Assembly: GCA_022843805.1 (NCBI GenBank)
Contig: JALHMY010000037.1
Coordinates: 1 to 64,000 of the forward strand
Direction of reading: 5' to 3'
DNA length: 64,000 bases
Source: Fuerstiella sp.
GTDB taxonomy: Bacteria; Planctomycetota; Planctomycetia; Planctomycetales; Planctomycetaceae
The notes beneath the pieces were generated by a model that was not told where the DNA came from, made no database searches, and saw only the letters and a list, made by a program, of their open reading frames with translations. The position numbers were made by a program, and so were the translations under genes. The number at the start of each line of letters is the position of its first letter. The stretch's first letter is position 1. Shown piece by piece: positions 41,733 to 51,424 of the stretch.

Positions 41733-42593
41733 ATGACCACGACCGCAGCAGGTGAATCCGATGAGCTGAGTCATGAGCGTCGAAATGTGATTCTGCTCGG
41801 CGCCAGCAATCTGACGATCGCGTGGCGACAGATTGTCAGTCTGTTGCAGCAGGGTCTGGCTGAGCCTGTGAACCTGTTTGTTGCTCTCGGAATGGGGCGG
41901 TCCTATGTGAACTGGTCCAGGTTCATGTTTCGACAGCTGCCCGGTATCAGCTGCTGTCAGCTATTCGAAGATTTACGAAGCCTTCATCAAAGTTCGGTTT
42001 CGCATCGTGTGGCATTACCCAATGAACTCGCCACGTTCGAGCCAGGTCTCAGTCCCCTGGTACTTATCACGGACGTCGGAAACGATCTGGTTTACGGAAG
42101 GCTGCCGGAAGCTGTTATATCTGCTGTCGACAGCTGTGCTGAGAATATCCGAAGGTGGAAACCGCAGAGCCGGATTCTGATCACCACATTGCCACTGCAT
42201 TCGATACAGCGGCTGTCGAAGCTCCGTTTTCTGGTGGCGAGGACGATCCTCTTTCCCGGATCGCAGCTGACGTTGCCTGTCATCGCTGAACGCGCCGAGG
42301 AACTGGATCGTCTTGTCCGACAGTTAGCCGAACGTCACCAGATGAAAATTGTGGAACCACTCGATCATTGGTACGGACTGGATCCGATTCACGTGCGGAG
42401 TCATCTGCGAACGGAAGCCTTTCGATACATCTTTGAGAACTGGTCAGAGTTTTCTGCCGCTGAAGTTCAGCGGGACGTCATCGCTGCAGCTCCAGCGCTG
42501 CCGAAGGTTGTCGAACGAATTGTCTGGGGACGCAGGCAGTCGACGGAGCAGCCCTGCTTTCTCGCCGATCGCCTCAGCGTCTTTGGATACTGA
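41733..42593 (+). CDS. SGNH-hydrolase-like protein of unknown function
   Basis: 286 residues. Motifs of the SGNH/GDSL fold: NVILLGASNLTIAWRQIV at the N terminus (with Ser in GASN), VALGMGRSYVNW, and ITDVGNDLVYG in the middle, where the Asn/Gly-type oxyanion block should be. HVRSHLRTEAFRYIF contains histidines near the C terminus that could complete the triad. Without a clean GDSL block the assignment is a fold-level guess. It lies directly after the SDR gene. No signal peptide is visible, so probably cytoplasmic. Confidence 0.65.
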   Translation: MTTTAAGESDELSHERRNVILLGASNLTIAWRQIVSLLQQGLAEPVNLFVALGMGRSYVNWSRFMFRQLPGISCCQLFEDLRSLHQSSVSHRVALPNELATFEPGLSPLVLITDVGNDLVYGRLPEAVISAVDSCAENIRRWKPQSRILITTLPLHSIQRLSKLRFLVARTILFPGSQLTLPVIAERAEELDRLVRQLAERHQMKIVEPLDHWYGLDPIHVRSHLRTEAFRYIFENWSEFSAAEVQRDVIAAAPALPKVVERIVWGRRQSTEQPCFLADRLSVFGY

Positions 42594-42769
42594 TCAGATT
42601 CGGACACAGCTCAAAGTCGCCGCGAGTTTCCGGGAGGCGCACTGCAATTTGTGAGACCCCCGGCCCGCGGGGCCGACTGTACGCCCGGCATTTCCACCCG
42701 CCGCATTCGTGACTCTGAAAAATGCAAAGACCTTTCTGAGCTCGCAGGGTGCGGACTGGTTCTCCGGCG

Positions 42770-44359
42770 TTATCCCTGCGGGCCACTGGCGGCGACTTCC
42801 GGCGCGGATTCCGACGCATACTTTTCGAAATTCTTTCGGAACAGTCCGGCCACTTTCCGAGCGGTCTTCTCAAACGCTTCCTTATCGCGCCATGCCAGTC
42901 CCGGGGACAGCATCTCTGCAGGAACACCGTCGCACTGAGTGACAACGTTCAGACCAAGAATGGGGTCGGTTTGCATGTTTGCCGTACGCAAAGCGCCGGA
43001 GTGGATTTCATCAATGATTGCCCGAGTAAACCGCAGGGGCATGCGACTGCCGATGCCGTAGGCGCCGCCCGACCACCCAGTGTTCACAAGCCACACTGCC
43101 GAATCATGCTTTGAGATTTTTTCGGCCAGCAGGCTGGCATAACGTGCCGGGTGGCAAACGAGGAAAGGGCCACCAAAACAGGGTGAGAAGGTCGCCTCCG
43201 GTTCGGTGACCCCCATTTCTGTCCCGGCAACTTTCGCGGTGTACCCGCTGATAAAGTAATACATGGCCTGTTCGCGACTCAGTCGGCTCACCGGTGGAAT
43301 CACACCAAAGGCATCACACGTCAGAAAGATGACATCTGACGGATGAGTGGCCACGCAGGGGATTCTGGCATTCTTCATATGCTCAATCGGATAAGCGCCA
43401 CGCGTATTCTGAGTGATGGACGTGTCATTGAAGTCCACATGGTGGTGGCCCTTGTCGTAAACCACGTTTTCCAGTACCGCTCCGAATCGCAGTGCGTCGA
43501 AGATTTCCGGTTCGGATTCCCGAGTCAGATAGACGGCCTTCGCGTAGCATCCGCCTTCGATGTTAAAGATGCCTTCGTCGGACCACCCATGTTCATCATC
43601 GCCAATCAGCGCTCGGCGCGGATCGGCCGAAAGAGTGGTCTTGCCGGTACCTGACAGTCCAAACAGCACCGAAGAGCGACCATTCTGCCTGTCGCAGGTG
43701 GCCGAACAGTGCATTGAAAGGATCCCACGTTTGGGCAAAAGATAATTCATGTAGGTGAAAACCGCTTTTTTCATCTCACCTGCATATTCAGTGCCCAGAA
43801 GTACGACTTCCCGTCGTTCAAGACTTAAGTCAACACTGGTTCTCGAAGTCATTCCTGTTGTGTAGCGATTCGCAGGAAATCCGCCAGCATTGTAAATTAC
43901 GAAATCGGGTACACCAAACTCAGCGAGTTCCGCGTCTGTGGGACGAATCAGCATGTTGTGCATGAATAGCGCATGATAGGGGCGAGCACAGATGACACGT
44001 ACTTTCAGCCGAGTTGATGATTCCCAGCCCGCATAAGCGTCCACGCAATAAATCCTTGGGCGAGTATTCAGGTAGTCAACGGCTCGCTCACGGTTAATGG
44101 AAAACGTCAGCTCATCCTGAGGAAAATTCACCGGGCCCCACCAGACGTCGTTTTCAGAGTCTTTGTGACGGACCACGCGTTTGTCTTTGGGAGATCGTCC
44201 CGTTTTTTCACCCGAATAGGCGATCAGGCAGCCCGTATCAGAAATACTTGTTCCCGATTCATGGCGAATCGCTTCTTCATAGAGAACGCTCGGGCTGATG
44301 TTGCGGCAAATGTCTCGAACGGTGATACCGTGCGCAGTCAAATCAAACGGCTTTTCCAA
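42770..44359 (-). CDS. pckA: Phosphoenolpyruvate carboxykinase (ATP)
   Basis: 529-residue PckA of the ATP-dependent class. P-loop FGLSGTGKTTLSADP near residue 240, GDDEHGWSDEGIFNIEGGCYAKAVYLTRESEPEIF, VDFNDTSITQNTRGAYPI, FLTCDAFGVIPPVSRLSREQAMYYFISGYTAKVAGTE and YASLLAEKISKHDSAVWLVNTGWSGGAYGIGSRM. It makes phosphoenolpyruvate from oxaloacetate in gluconeogenesis. The start at 44359 has AAGGTG upstream on the minus strand. A GGGAGGGCGAGG-type array begins 54 bp upstream of the start, so it occupies the promoter region. Confidence 0.96.
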   Translation of the reverse strand: MEKPFDLTAHGITVRDICRNISPSVLYEEAIRHESGTSISDTGCLIAYSGEKTGRSPKDKRVVRHKDSENDVWWGPVNFPQDELTFSINRERAVDYLNTRPRIYCVDAYAGWESSTRLKVRVICARPYHALFMHNMLIRPTDAELAEFGVPDFVIYNAGGFPANRYTTGMTSRTSVDLSLERREVVLLGTEYAGEMKKAVFTYMNYLLPKRGILSMHCSATCDRQNGRSSVLFGLSGTGKTTLSADPRRALIGDDEHGWSDEGIFNIEGGCYAKAVYLTRESEPEIFDALRFGAVLENVVYDKGHHHVDFNDTSITQNTRGAYPIEHMKNARIPCVATHPSDVIFLTCDAFGVIPPVSRLSREQAMYYFISGYTAKVAGTEMGVTEPEATFSPCFGGPFLVCHPARYASLLAEKISKHDSAVWLVNTGWSGGAYGIGSRMPLRFTRAIIDEIHSGALRTANMQTDPILGLNVVTQCDGVPAEMLSPGLAWRDKEAFEKTARKVAGLFRKNFEKYASESAPEVAASGPQG

Positions 44360-44412
44360 GGTGATTCGTCCTTCCGAAAGTCAGTTCTGTCGCTGATCGA
44401 CTCGCTATTTAC

Positions 44413-44690
44413 GTGAGCGGCAAATTGTTTTTACCGCGAGGGCGAGGCTCCCGCCGAGCCGATCTTACCGGGAGGGCGAGGCTCCTGCCGAGCCGATCTT
44501 ACCGGGAGGGCGAGGTTCCCGCCGAGCCGATCTTACCGGGAGGGCGAGGCTCCTGCCGAGCCGATCTTTTCACGGCTCAGCAGGAGCTTCGCCCTCCCAT
44601 GTGTCGCAGCTTTTCACGGCTCAGCAGGAGCTTCGCCCTCCCATGTGTTATTCACGGCTCAGCAGGAGCTTCGCCCTCCCATATGCGCGG
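44413..44690. repeat. GGGAGGGCGAGG-type array near pckA promoter
   Basis: Begins with GTGAGCGGCAAATTGTTTTTACC (44413), the same head as at 35976. Four forward units follow, three with a strict 34-bp period (GATCTTACCGGG from 44461, 44495 and 44529), then three reverse units (GGCTCAGCAGG at 44574, 44619 and 44656). The forward and reverse halves form a very large inverted repeat. No clean inverted terminus is seen at the right end near 44690. Confidence 0.9.
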
Positions 44691-45146
44691 TGATTGGTAT
44701 GTTTTCACCAGCCGGTCGCCTCAACATTTACGCCGACAGTTTATTTTGCTCCAAATACGATAGCAAACTCGTAATGGGCAATCACCATTTTCAAGGCCTG
44801 TGTCTCTGTTATGGGGCCAGTGTTTCTCAGGCAGGCGAGTTTTCGAGTCGTCGACAGAGGTCTTCGAAAAAATACGGACGATTCGAATTGCCGTGATTCC
44901 TGTTAAAATGAGCAGGCTTGTTCAGCGAGGAAGTTTTGAGTGGCAGTTTCACGGGGCTTCGGCTGGAGTATTTGGCAATCAACGCTTGAGTTGTTCTATG
45001 TCTGCGAATACAGTTCAGGCCGTGCGTTGCTGGTCACAGGCTGACTTGAAGATGGGTCGGCTGTGAGACAAATCGGTGATGGCATGTGATACGGCGGCAG
45101 CATGTCGCTGGTAAGTTCGATGGACGTGATTCAAGGAGGATTCACG
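44691..45146. other. Intergenic and leader region, no supported gene
   Basis: About 450 bp between the array and the zinc-ribbon gene. Frames of 80-90 codons on the plus strand lack motifs. The region probably holds the promoter and leader of the 45147 gene. Confidence 0.45.
45134..45140 (+). promoter_or_regulatory. Ribosome binding site fixing the zinc-ribbon start
   Basis: AAGGAGG lies 6 bp before the ATG at 45147. It decides for this start rather than the in-frame ATG at 45102. Confidence 0.85.
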
Positions 45147-45491
45147 ATGAACCGAGTTTCGCTGCGATTGTATTCCCCACCCCAGGATGTGGAAGAACAG
45201 GAAACAGACGTCGACAATCTGTCGGACATTATCCCATTTGAAGCGGCTCGCAGAACTCTGATCTTTAGTGCACGGCTGCCGGAGCCAGCTCACCGGGCCA
45301 AACTGATTCGCGATAATGCCACGTGTCCCAGCTGTAATCATCAGGACATTGAAGTCCTGGAACTGGAAGACGCCGTAATCAGCTCCAGAAGCCGACTTCC
45401 GATACCGGGCACCGCCACAATCGTGGGATTTCACTGCAATGACTGTGGCGTGGAATGGCCGGTCTACGAAATTTCTCGCAGAAATGGGTGA
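45147..45491 (+). CDS. Small zinc-ribbon protein
   Basis: 114 residues from the ATG at 45147, preceded by a strong AAGGAGG. Two Cys pairs form a treble-clef or ribbon: CPSC near residue 61-64 and CNDC near residue 97-100, consistent with one zinc ion. The N-terminal 50 residues are polar and acidic (QDVEEQETDVDNLSDIIPFEAARRTL). No family name recognised. It lies 107 bp before the giant PQQ-like gene and may be in the same transcript. A transcription or translation regulatory role is possible but not supported. Confidence 0.75.
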   Translation: MNRVSLRLYSPPQDVEEQETDVDNLSDIIPFEAARRTLIFSARLPEPAHRAKLIRDNATCPSCNHQDIEVLELEDAVISSRSRLPIPGTATIVGFHCNDCGVEWPVYEISRRNG

Positions 45492-45598
45492 AAGTTCGTC
45501 CCGAAATGATTCAACGAACGCATAGAATGCCTGTATGTCTGATGGACTAAACACCGGAAACTGAAGTCGAAGGGTCTTTTGATTCGGCCGATGAATTC

Positions 45599-48500
45599 AT
45601 GAGTTGGTTTCACCGAACTACTGGCCGAGCAACCTGCGATACCCTTTTTCGGGGTTGTCGTGTTCGAAAGCAGTGGAGCCGCATTCGTGAAGCGGTTCCG
45701 GCTGCGGTTATGTGGCTGCTTTTTGTCTGTCCGATTTGGTGTCCTGCGGCCACGTTCTTTTCGAGCGTTCAGGCGCGCGGTCAGGAACACGGATCGTTTC
45801 AGCACCTTGAGCATGATCTGTTTCGGCAAAATGACTTTCAGCGATTGCTGGGTCGTGCAGGCGACGCAATACGTGACGGGCAGCTATCGGCTGCCGCAGA
45901 GATTCTTCAAACGATTCTTTCTGCGGAGCAGGATGCTTTTCAGCTTGATGCGGATGTGAAGACGGTGACCAGCATTCGTGCGAATGCGATGTCACTGCTT
46001 TCCGAATCGCCTGAAGGAATGAGAACCGCATGGCAGCATCTGGTCGGGCGGGCTGCAGACTCTGAGCTTGCGTCTGCCGTTCATTCAGGAAACCGGATCG
46101 CAATCCGTCGAGTTGCCCGTAAATTTCCTTTCACGCAGGCGGGTATCAATGCGATCGTTCTGAGTCTGGTTGAATTTCGCGAACGGGGGGAACTGGATGC
46201 AGCTCGCCAGTATGCGGCTCACTGGATCGGACTGTATGAACGGCATGAACGATGGCAGGCACCTGTTCGAAAGGTTCAACAAACGATTGGCCGTCTGAAT
46301 TCCCCGGATGGCTCCGCCGATCTTCTGCGCGCCGGAAATCAGACTCGGCCGTCGTTGATGATGCGGAAGGTTCCTGAAACATTGAGTGCTCCATGGCCAG
46401 TCCCGGTTTGGACATGGAACGCTGCAGGTGGCAAGCCCGGCGGACTTAACGTGGATCTTCTGAGCAGTGACAGTCAGACCGGCAGGGTTCAGAGTGTTGC
46501 ACAGGAGGCCTCGTTTTCGAACTGGGTACCGTTGATCAGAGAATCGTCAATCATTGTTCGCAGTACCAGGCAGCTGCTGGGTTTTGAGAAGTTGTCCGGC
46601 AAGCTGATCTGGATGATGGATACCGATACCGGCCCCGGTTTTGCTTCTCCGAAAACTGCTGATCTCCCGAACGACGGCCTTTCCGGCACGGAGGAAGAAT
46701 CGCACAGGGCTGCAGCCGACTGGACAACTCCTCGTTCCAGTTTTGGCTTGTTATCAGGTGACGACCAATATGTTTTCTTTGTCGATCATTTTCGATCACC
46801 TTCACAGCTTAGACAGTCGGCCGAGTATCCTGATCGCAGACGACGTTTTCGCGCTGGGCGAGGTGATATTCTTGCCCCGGGCTATCAGGAATTTCCGGAC
46901 CTGCCTCCTCCCGCGACGCCGCGCGCCGGTGAGCGGCTGACGGCCCTGCGTTTTTCAGTGGGCTCCGCAGTACCGGTCGTGGCATGGACGATCGGTACCG
47001 TTCCGGAACGTCCCTATCTGATCCGAACCCATCAGTCTGATCAGTCTGATCAGTCTGATCAGTCCGTTGATGCTCAGCCTGAATTGTCAGCTCCGGCAGG
47101 CGAATTGCCCGCGGGCGAGTTTGCTGACCACCAGTTTCTGACAGTTCCCACAGGCAATGATTCTCATTTGTTCGTGCTCACCGGTACAAATGACCGAGTG
47201 TGGGCCAATTGCATCGCGAAATCGACCGGTCGTCTGTTGTGGCGACAGCCAGTCATTTTCGATCAGGATCTGATGATTCACCGGCTGGTCAATGTACCGG
47301 AAACAGAGAAGTCCGATGCCTGTCTGCTGCATGAAGATCTGGTCATCTGTGTGATGTCTTCGGGGAACGTCGTTGGGCTGAGCCAGGCAGACGGTCAGCT
47401 TCGATGGGCAACGAACATTCGTGAAGAGAATCAGGGTGCGGGCACCGTGCCGTACGGAGTTCTTGATGACGGGCGAACCGGAACAATTGCCTTTCTCCCC
47501 CTCATTGGGCAGTCAAAGCTGATTTGTTCGTGCTTTCAGTCCAACAGCATTTTTGCACTGGATCTTCTGACCGGGCGGATCCTCTGGAAGGCACCCCGGA
47601 ATTCCTCGGGTGAAGCCGGGATTTCGAGTCAGCCGGACCATTTTGCGGCCGGCATTTTCAGGGACCGCATTATCCTGCTGGGATCTCGACACTGCAGATC
47701 TATTCATCCTGATTCTGGTGAGCAGCAGTGGATTACGGAAGTGATCCAGCCAACCGGGCGAGCGTGGTGTTCGAGTGATCGTTGTCTGGTACCTGAATCA
47801 GACGGTCGCATCGCAGTGATCGAAACAGAGACTGGAATGGTCAGCCGTGTGGCGCCTTCACTGCTGCCCGATGGTTCTGCCGGCCAGTATGGTTCGATTG
47901 CCGGGGATGAGGAAATCGTTGCGGTGAGTCTCCCGGATTCTGTCTCCGTGTTCCTGGGCTCGGATGCATTGCTGAAGAATCCCGCGCATGTGGAGATGCT
48001 TGCCAGCAAGCCGATGCTCAAATACCTGGTTATGGCGCAGGCACAGCTGCTTGCAGGCAACACACCGGCTTCACTGGATGTATTGAAGGAAGCGATTGGT
48101 GGTATGCCAGCGGACGAAGATGCGGTCCCCCTGCACCGTTTTGCTGCAGAACTGCTGTTGCAGGAAACGGGGAAACTCCTGTTTTCCGGTCAGACTGTCG
48201 CGACCGGTGCCTCAAGCCAGTCGATCCTTTCGGAAGAGTCCGTCGCCCGGCTGCAGAGCAGCTTCAGACTGCTCGACCAGCTAAAGTTGTCGGCGTCCGA
48301 GCAGGCTCGCCGTGAATTACTGGCCACCGTATGTCATATCCGCGAAATCGCTTTGGACAGACCGATTTTTAGCGGCGTAAGGGCTCGCGATCTGGATATT
48401 CCAATTACAATCGACGGAGACTGGCAGGCTCAGCTGCTGCTGGCAATGGAAGCGTTTGAACCCAATCAGCCATTCGACAGTTCCGTTGAGCAGTCCTTTG

Positions 48501-50209
48501 AGCAATCAGAACACCTCAGTCCACAGCAGGCAGAAAAGGCAATTCTGTTTCCCGACCTGCTGGGGAAGGGGCAGCAGTGGAGGAAACGAAGCGAGATTTT
48601 GCTCGACAATGACAGTCCCGAAGCAGCCGAATTTCTTGCACTGACCGGAATTCGTCATCAAAGGGAAATGGGTATCCCCCCTGGCGAGGATGATCTGCGT
48701 TTATTGAAGAATATTCGAGCATCCCGTCTGTCGATTTCAACATTCAAGCCGGCGGATGTCTCTGCCTCGGCTGGTGTGAACGCGGATTCTCGCAAACCTG
48801 CTGTGAAGAACGCTGATGACTTCCCTGTTGTTCGAACGGTGTCATTTTCACAGAAACCTGTACTGCGAACCCCCGACTCATTCTGCATGGATGTGGTTCG
48901 TTATCGGTCCAATCTGCGGATGCCTCATCAGGGAGTGTTGCAGTGGCGAATGAACAATGAGTTGAGTGACAAAACAGAGATCGCCGGTTTCGACATGTTC
49001 GATGGTGCTCGGACAGATCAGATCACCGTGCCATTTGCCGTGCAAACATCCCGGACTGCTGAGCGGCAGGTTCTTGCTCCCGGAATTACTCTTTTGTGCG
49101 GCAGCAATGATGTGGCCGTGGTCGGAGCTGCTCAGCCAGGTTCGGCGAGACTTCTCTGGCACCGACATGTCAGGGAAGAACCGCTCGCCGGAATTGTCGG
49201 AGTTATTCCCGGCCCTGTTGGCCCTGATTTTGTCGTTTGGCAGTCGGCTCGCCGACTCCATTGCAGTCATCCGCTCACAGGACGAACGTTATGGAGTCGG
49301 GACTGCCTGCAGTCACCGGGAAACAGTTCATCCGGATCAGCTCATTCTCTGTTCGGTGACGAAAATGTCATCATCGTCATGGGGGCGGACGAGAAAAGCT
49401 ACCGACGGTACCGCACTCGGGATGGTCTCTTCCTGGGCGATGGAAGCCTTCAGATTGGTCGTGGAAGTACGTCCGCATCGGTCGGTCGAAAACTGATCTA
49501 TTCTGATGCGAACGGCAGGCTGAGGATCTTTGACGGACTGACCGGTGAGGATCCATTGTCTGACGCTCCACCAATTGAACTCTACAGCGCAGATATTCCC
49601 ATCAGGGTGTTGAACGAAGGTCGAATTGTCACTGTCACGCGTCAGCATGAGATTCTGGTGCTGGATACGTTTGCTGACCGGGAGGTATTCCGCACTTCGG
49701 TCGCTTCGCAGATGAATACCCGATTTGTTTTCGGATTCGTCGCATTCGAACGTGACGGCAGGCTTTACGCCGGTTTAAACGACGAACATGCGTTTGGTCA
49801 GCAGTTTCGGGCGGCACCGGTCTTTGGCGAACCGCGAACGGATTTCGGACGGCTATTCTGTCTTCATCCGGAAACGGGCCAGCAATTCTGGTCCACGCGA
49901 ACAGACCCCTCTGTTGTCCTGAATATCTTTGGAGAGAACTGTCCGCTGCTGATCACATGGACCAGAATGGTGAGTCTGGAAGATCAGTCGAGAATTCGAT
50001 CGTCGGGTTCTCTTCGACTAAGAGTTCAGGACACAAAGACCGGAGAATACCTGCTCGACCGAAACAACCTGGCGTTTGATCTGCCCGTCCGAGGTGTGTA
50101 TCACCAGGATGAAGGCACCGTTCAAATATTTCTGCATGGGTCGCTGATCACGCTGACGCTCGACGACCGTCTGAACGAAATCCCGTCGCTCACTGAGTCG
50201 CACTGGTAG
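45599..50209 (+). CDS. Large PQQ-propeller-like exported protein
   Basis: 1536 residues. The N terminus has a signal or anchor (AVMWLLFVCPIWCPAATFF, about residues 37-55). Residues about 60-230 look helical. Residues about 250-780 and 1080-1530 carry Trp-rich beta-propeller blades of PQQ/BamB type: ANCIAKSTGRLLWRQPVIF, ICVMSSGNVVGLSQADGQLRW, IFALDLLTGRILWKAPR, SIHPDSGEQQWITEVI, LHCSHPLTGRTLWSRD, CLHPETGQQFWSTR. So it has two propeller regions joined by a long helical middle (about 800-1070). Three 9-bp units encode Asp-Gln-Ser repeats at 47033-47059. Similar huge propellers in planctomycetes are exported; enzymatic activity and ligand are unknown. Confidence 0.8.
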   Translation: MSWFHRTTGRATCDTLFRGCRVRKQWSRIREAVPAAVMWLLFVCPIWCPAATFFSSVQARGQEHGSFQHLEHDLFRQNDFQRLLGRAGDAIRDGQLSAAAEILQTILSAEQDAFQLDADVKTVTSIRANAMSLLSESPEGMRTAWQHLVGRAADSELASAVHSGNRIAIRRVARKFPFTQAGINAIVLSLVEFRERGELDAARQYAAHWIGLYERHERWQAPVRKVQQTIGRLNSPDGSADLLRAGNQTRPSLMMRKVPETLSAPWPVPVWTWNAAGGKPGGLNVDLLSSDSQTGRVQSVAQEASFSNWVPLIRESSIIVRSTRQLLGFEKLSGKLIWMMDTDTGPGFASPKTADLPNDGLSGTEEESHRAAADWTTPRSSFGLLSGDDQYVFFVDHFRSPSQLRQSAEYPDRRRRFRAGRGDILAPGYQEFPDLPPPATPRAGERLTALRFSVGSAVPVVAWTIGTVPERPYLIRTHQSDQSDQSDQSVDAQPELSAPAGELPAGEFADHQFLTVPTGNDSHLFVLTGTNDRVWANCIAKSTGRLLWRQPVIFDQDLMIHRLVNVPETEKSDACLLHEDLVICVMSSGNVVGLSQADGQLRWATNIREENQGAGTVPYGVLDDGRTGTIAFLPLIGQSKLICSCFQSNSIFALDLLTGRILWKAPRNSSGEAGISSQPDHFAAGIFRDRIILLGSRHCRSIHPDSGEQQWITEVIQPTGRAWCSSDRCLVPESDGRIAVIETETGMVSRVAPSLLPDGSAGQYGSIAGDEEIVAVSLPDSVSVFLGSDALLKNPAHVEMLASKPMLKYLVMAQAQLLAGNTPASLDVLKEAIGGMPADEDAVPLHRFAAELLLQETGKLLFSGQTVATGASSQSILSEESVARLQSSFRLLDQLKLSASEQARRELLATVCHIREIALDRPIFSGVRARDLDIPITIDGDWQAQLLLAMEAFEPNQPFDSSVEQSFEQSEHLSPQQAEKAILFPDLLGKGQQWRKRSEILLDNDSPEAAEFLALTGIRHQREMGIPPGEDDLRLLKNIRASRLSISTFKPADVSASAGVNADSRKPAVKNADDFPVVRTVSFSQKPVLRTPDSFCMDVVRYRSNLRMPHQGVLQWRMNNELSDKTEIAGFDMFDGARTDQITVPFAVQTSRTAERQVLAPGITLLCGSNDVAVVGAAQPGSARLLWHRHVREEPLAGIVGVIPGPVGPDFVVWQSARRLHCSHPLTGRTLWSRDCLQSPGNSSSGSAHSLFGDENVIIVMGADEKSYRRYRTRDGLFLGDGSLQIGRGSTSASVGRKLIYSDANGRLRIFDGLTGEDPLSDAPPIELYSADIPIRVLNEGRIVTVTRQHEILVLDTFADREVFRTSVASQMNTRFVFGFVAFERDGRLYAGLNDEHAFGQQFRAAPVFGEPRTDFGRLFCLHPETGQQFWSTRTDPSVVLNIFGENCPLLITWTRMVSLEDQSRIRSSGSLRLRVQDTKTGEYLLDRNNLAFDLPVRGVYHQDEGTVQIFLHGSLITLTLDDRLNEIPSLTESHW

Positions 50210-50235
50210 CACTGCATCTCGCGTTGCCGGTCCAC

Positions 50236-50940
50236 TCAGAACTTCAGGTAGAAGTCTCGTGTCAATTCGACATATTCGGCCGAGTATTCCCGATGCTGAT
50301 CGCTTCGTACGATCAGGTTTGCTGCAGGGTGCAGGATGTCCGGTGGCTGCTGTCGAAATTCCAGCAACGATCGGGTGGGAAGCTTGCTGCTGATCGCCTG
50401 GATGTCACAGCGGCGATGACAAAACAGGTTTTGCTGCATGGCAAGAGCCCGAAATCGCTCCACGGAAGAACATGGCAGAATGACGCTGAAAAATCCCTGG
50501 GGAGACAATAACCGTTCGACCGCACTGATCAATTCCTGATATCCCAGAGAGACGCTGTGCCTTGCGCGATTTCGGGGCAGTGAGCAGGTTGTTGTCAGGT
50601 CATGAAAAAAAGGCGGGTTCGAGACGATCAGATCATATGGGCTCGTCGCCTGAAATCGTGTGATGGAATCAGTGATGACTTCGAGGCGATTGCTCCACGG
50701 GCTGGTTCGGAAATTGTCAGCTGCCTGCAGAGAAGCGGATTCGTCAATCTCCACTGCCTGAACAATACTTTCCGGAAAGCGCTGTGCCAGCATCAGTGCG
50801 ATGACTCCGCTGCCGGTACCGATATCCAGGATTCTTCGCGGGTCAGTCGCTGCGGCCCATGCCCCGAGCAGCACGGCATCGGTATTCACCTTCATGGCAC
50901 AGCGATCATGCTGAACACAGAATTGTTTAAACTGAAACAT
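50236..50940 (-). CDS. tRNA1(Val) m6A37 methyltransferase-like (TrmN6/YfiC family)
   Basis: 234 residues, class I SAM methyltransferase. N-terminal FKQFCVQHDRCAMKVNTDAVLLGAWA is the TrmN6 signature region. SAM motif I is LDIGTGSGVIALMLAQRFPE, motif II AVEIDESASLQAADNF, and the catalytic motif IV is NPPF (DLIVSNPPFFHD). It should methylate N6 of A37 in tRNA1(Val), or a related target. Convergent with the PQQ-like gene, with 26 bp between stops. Its start at 50940 is followed by a long intergenic stretch before the PEP-CTERM gene. Confidence 0.88.
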   Translation of the reverse strand: MFQFKQFCVQHDRCAMKVNTDAVLLGAWAAATDPRRILDIGTGSGVIALMLAQRFPESIVQAVEIDESASLQAADNFRTSPWSNRLEVITDSITRFQATSPYDLIVSNPPFFHDLTTTCSLPRNRARHSVSLGYQELISAVERLLSPQGFFSVILPCSSVERFRALAMQQNLFCHRRCDIQAISSKLPTRSLLEFRQQPPDILHPAANLIVRSDQHREYSAEYVELTRDFYLKF

Positions 50941-51424
50941 GAATCTGACAATAGCGTTTTAGAATTGCGTTGTCATTTCGACAGAGAGATTTCCTGGGCA
51001 AAAACATCTGGAGTGAGGCTGCACGCCTTTGGTATTGCCGCCGCATTCGACGGACGATGTGCAAAGTAGCCATCACTCTCCGAGTGACGAATTGCGATTC
51101 CCTGTCACCTTTTCAAAGGCTATGTCAACCTGATGCACGATCAGGCAGAAACGGAGAACAGGAAATCGCACCGGTCGCCGCGCTGCCTGGTTCAGGTATT
51201 GAGAGTCTGCTTTCCGGCTCCGGGATCATTCGTTGTACGCCGCCAGTGAACTGGCTATCGCCATGCGCAGTGGCAGCAAATCTGCAGGAGGTTAAATCGG
51301 GATTTAGGTCGCTGAGGAATTCGCGGTCTTCATTGTTTCTTAATCCGGAAAAGCTTGCTAGCTGTGTTCGGTTCGCTATTTTAACTCCCGGTTTTTCCAA
51401 TATTGACTTCGGGAAGGTGATAAA
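50941..51424. other. Intergenic, contains one REP-like repeat
   Basis: About 480 bp between divergent genes. It holds a GTAG-footed repeat at 51062-51114, described separately. A minus-strand frame at 51125-51439 lacks motifs. GGGAAGGTG just before the PEP-CTERM start at 51425 is a usable ribosome site. Confidence 0.5.
51062..51114. repeat. GTAG-footed CATCACTC hairpin, left copy
   Basis: GTAG at 51066-51069 is followed by CATCACTC-tcc-GAGTGACG and a conserved tail ATTGCGATTCCCTGT. A near-identical copy lies at 52335-52386. The two are direct repeats bracketing the PEP-CTERM gene. Confidence 0.8.
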
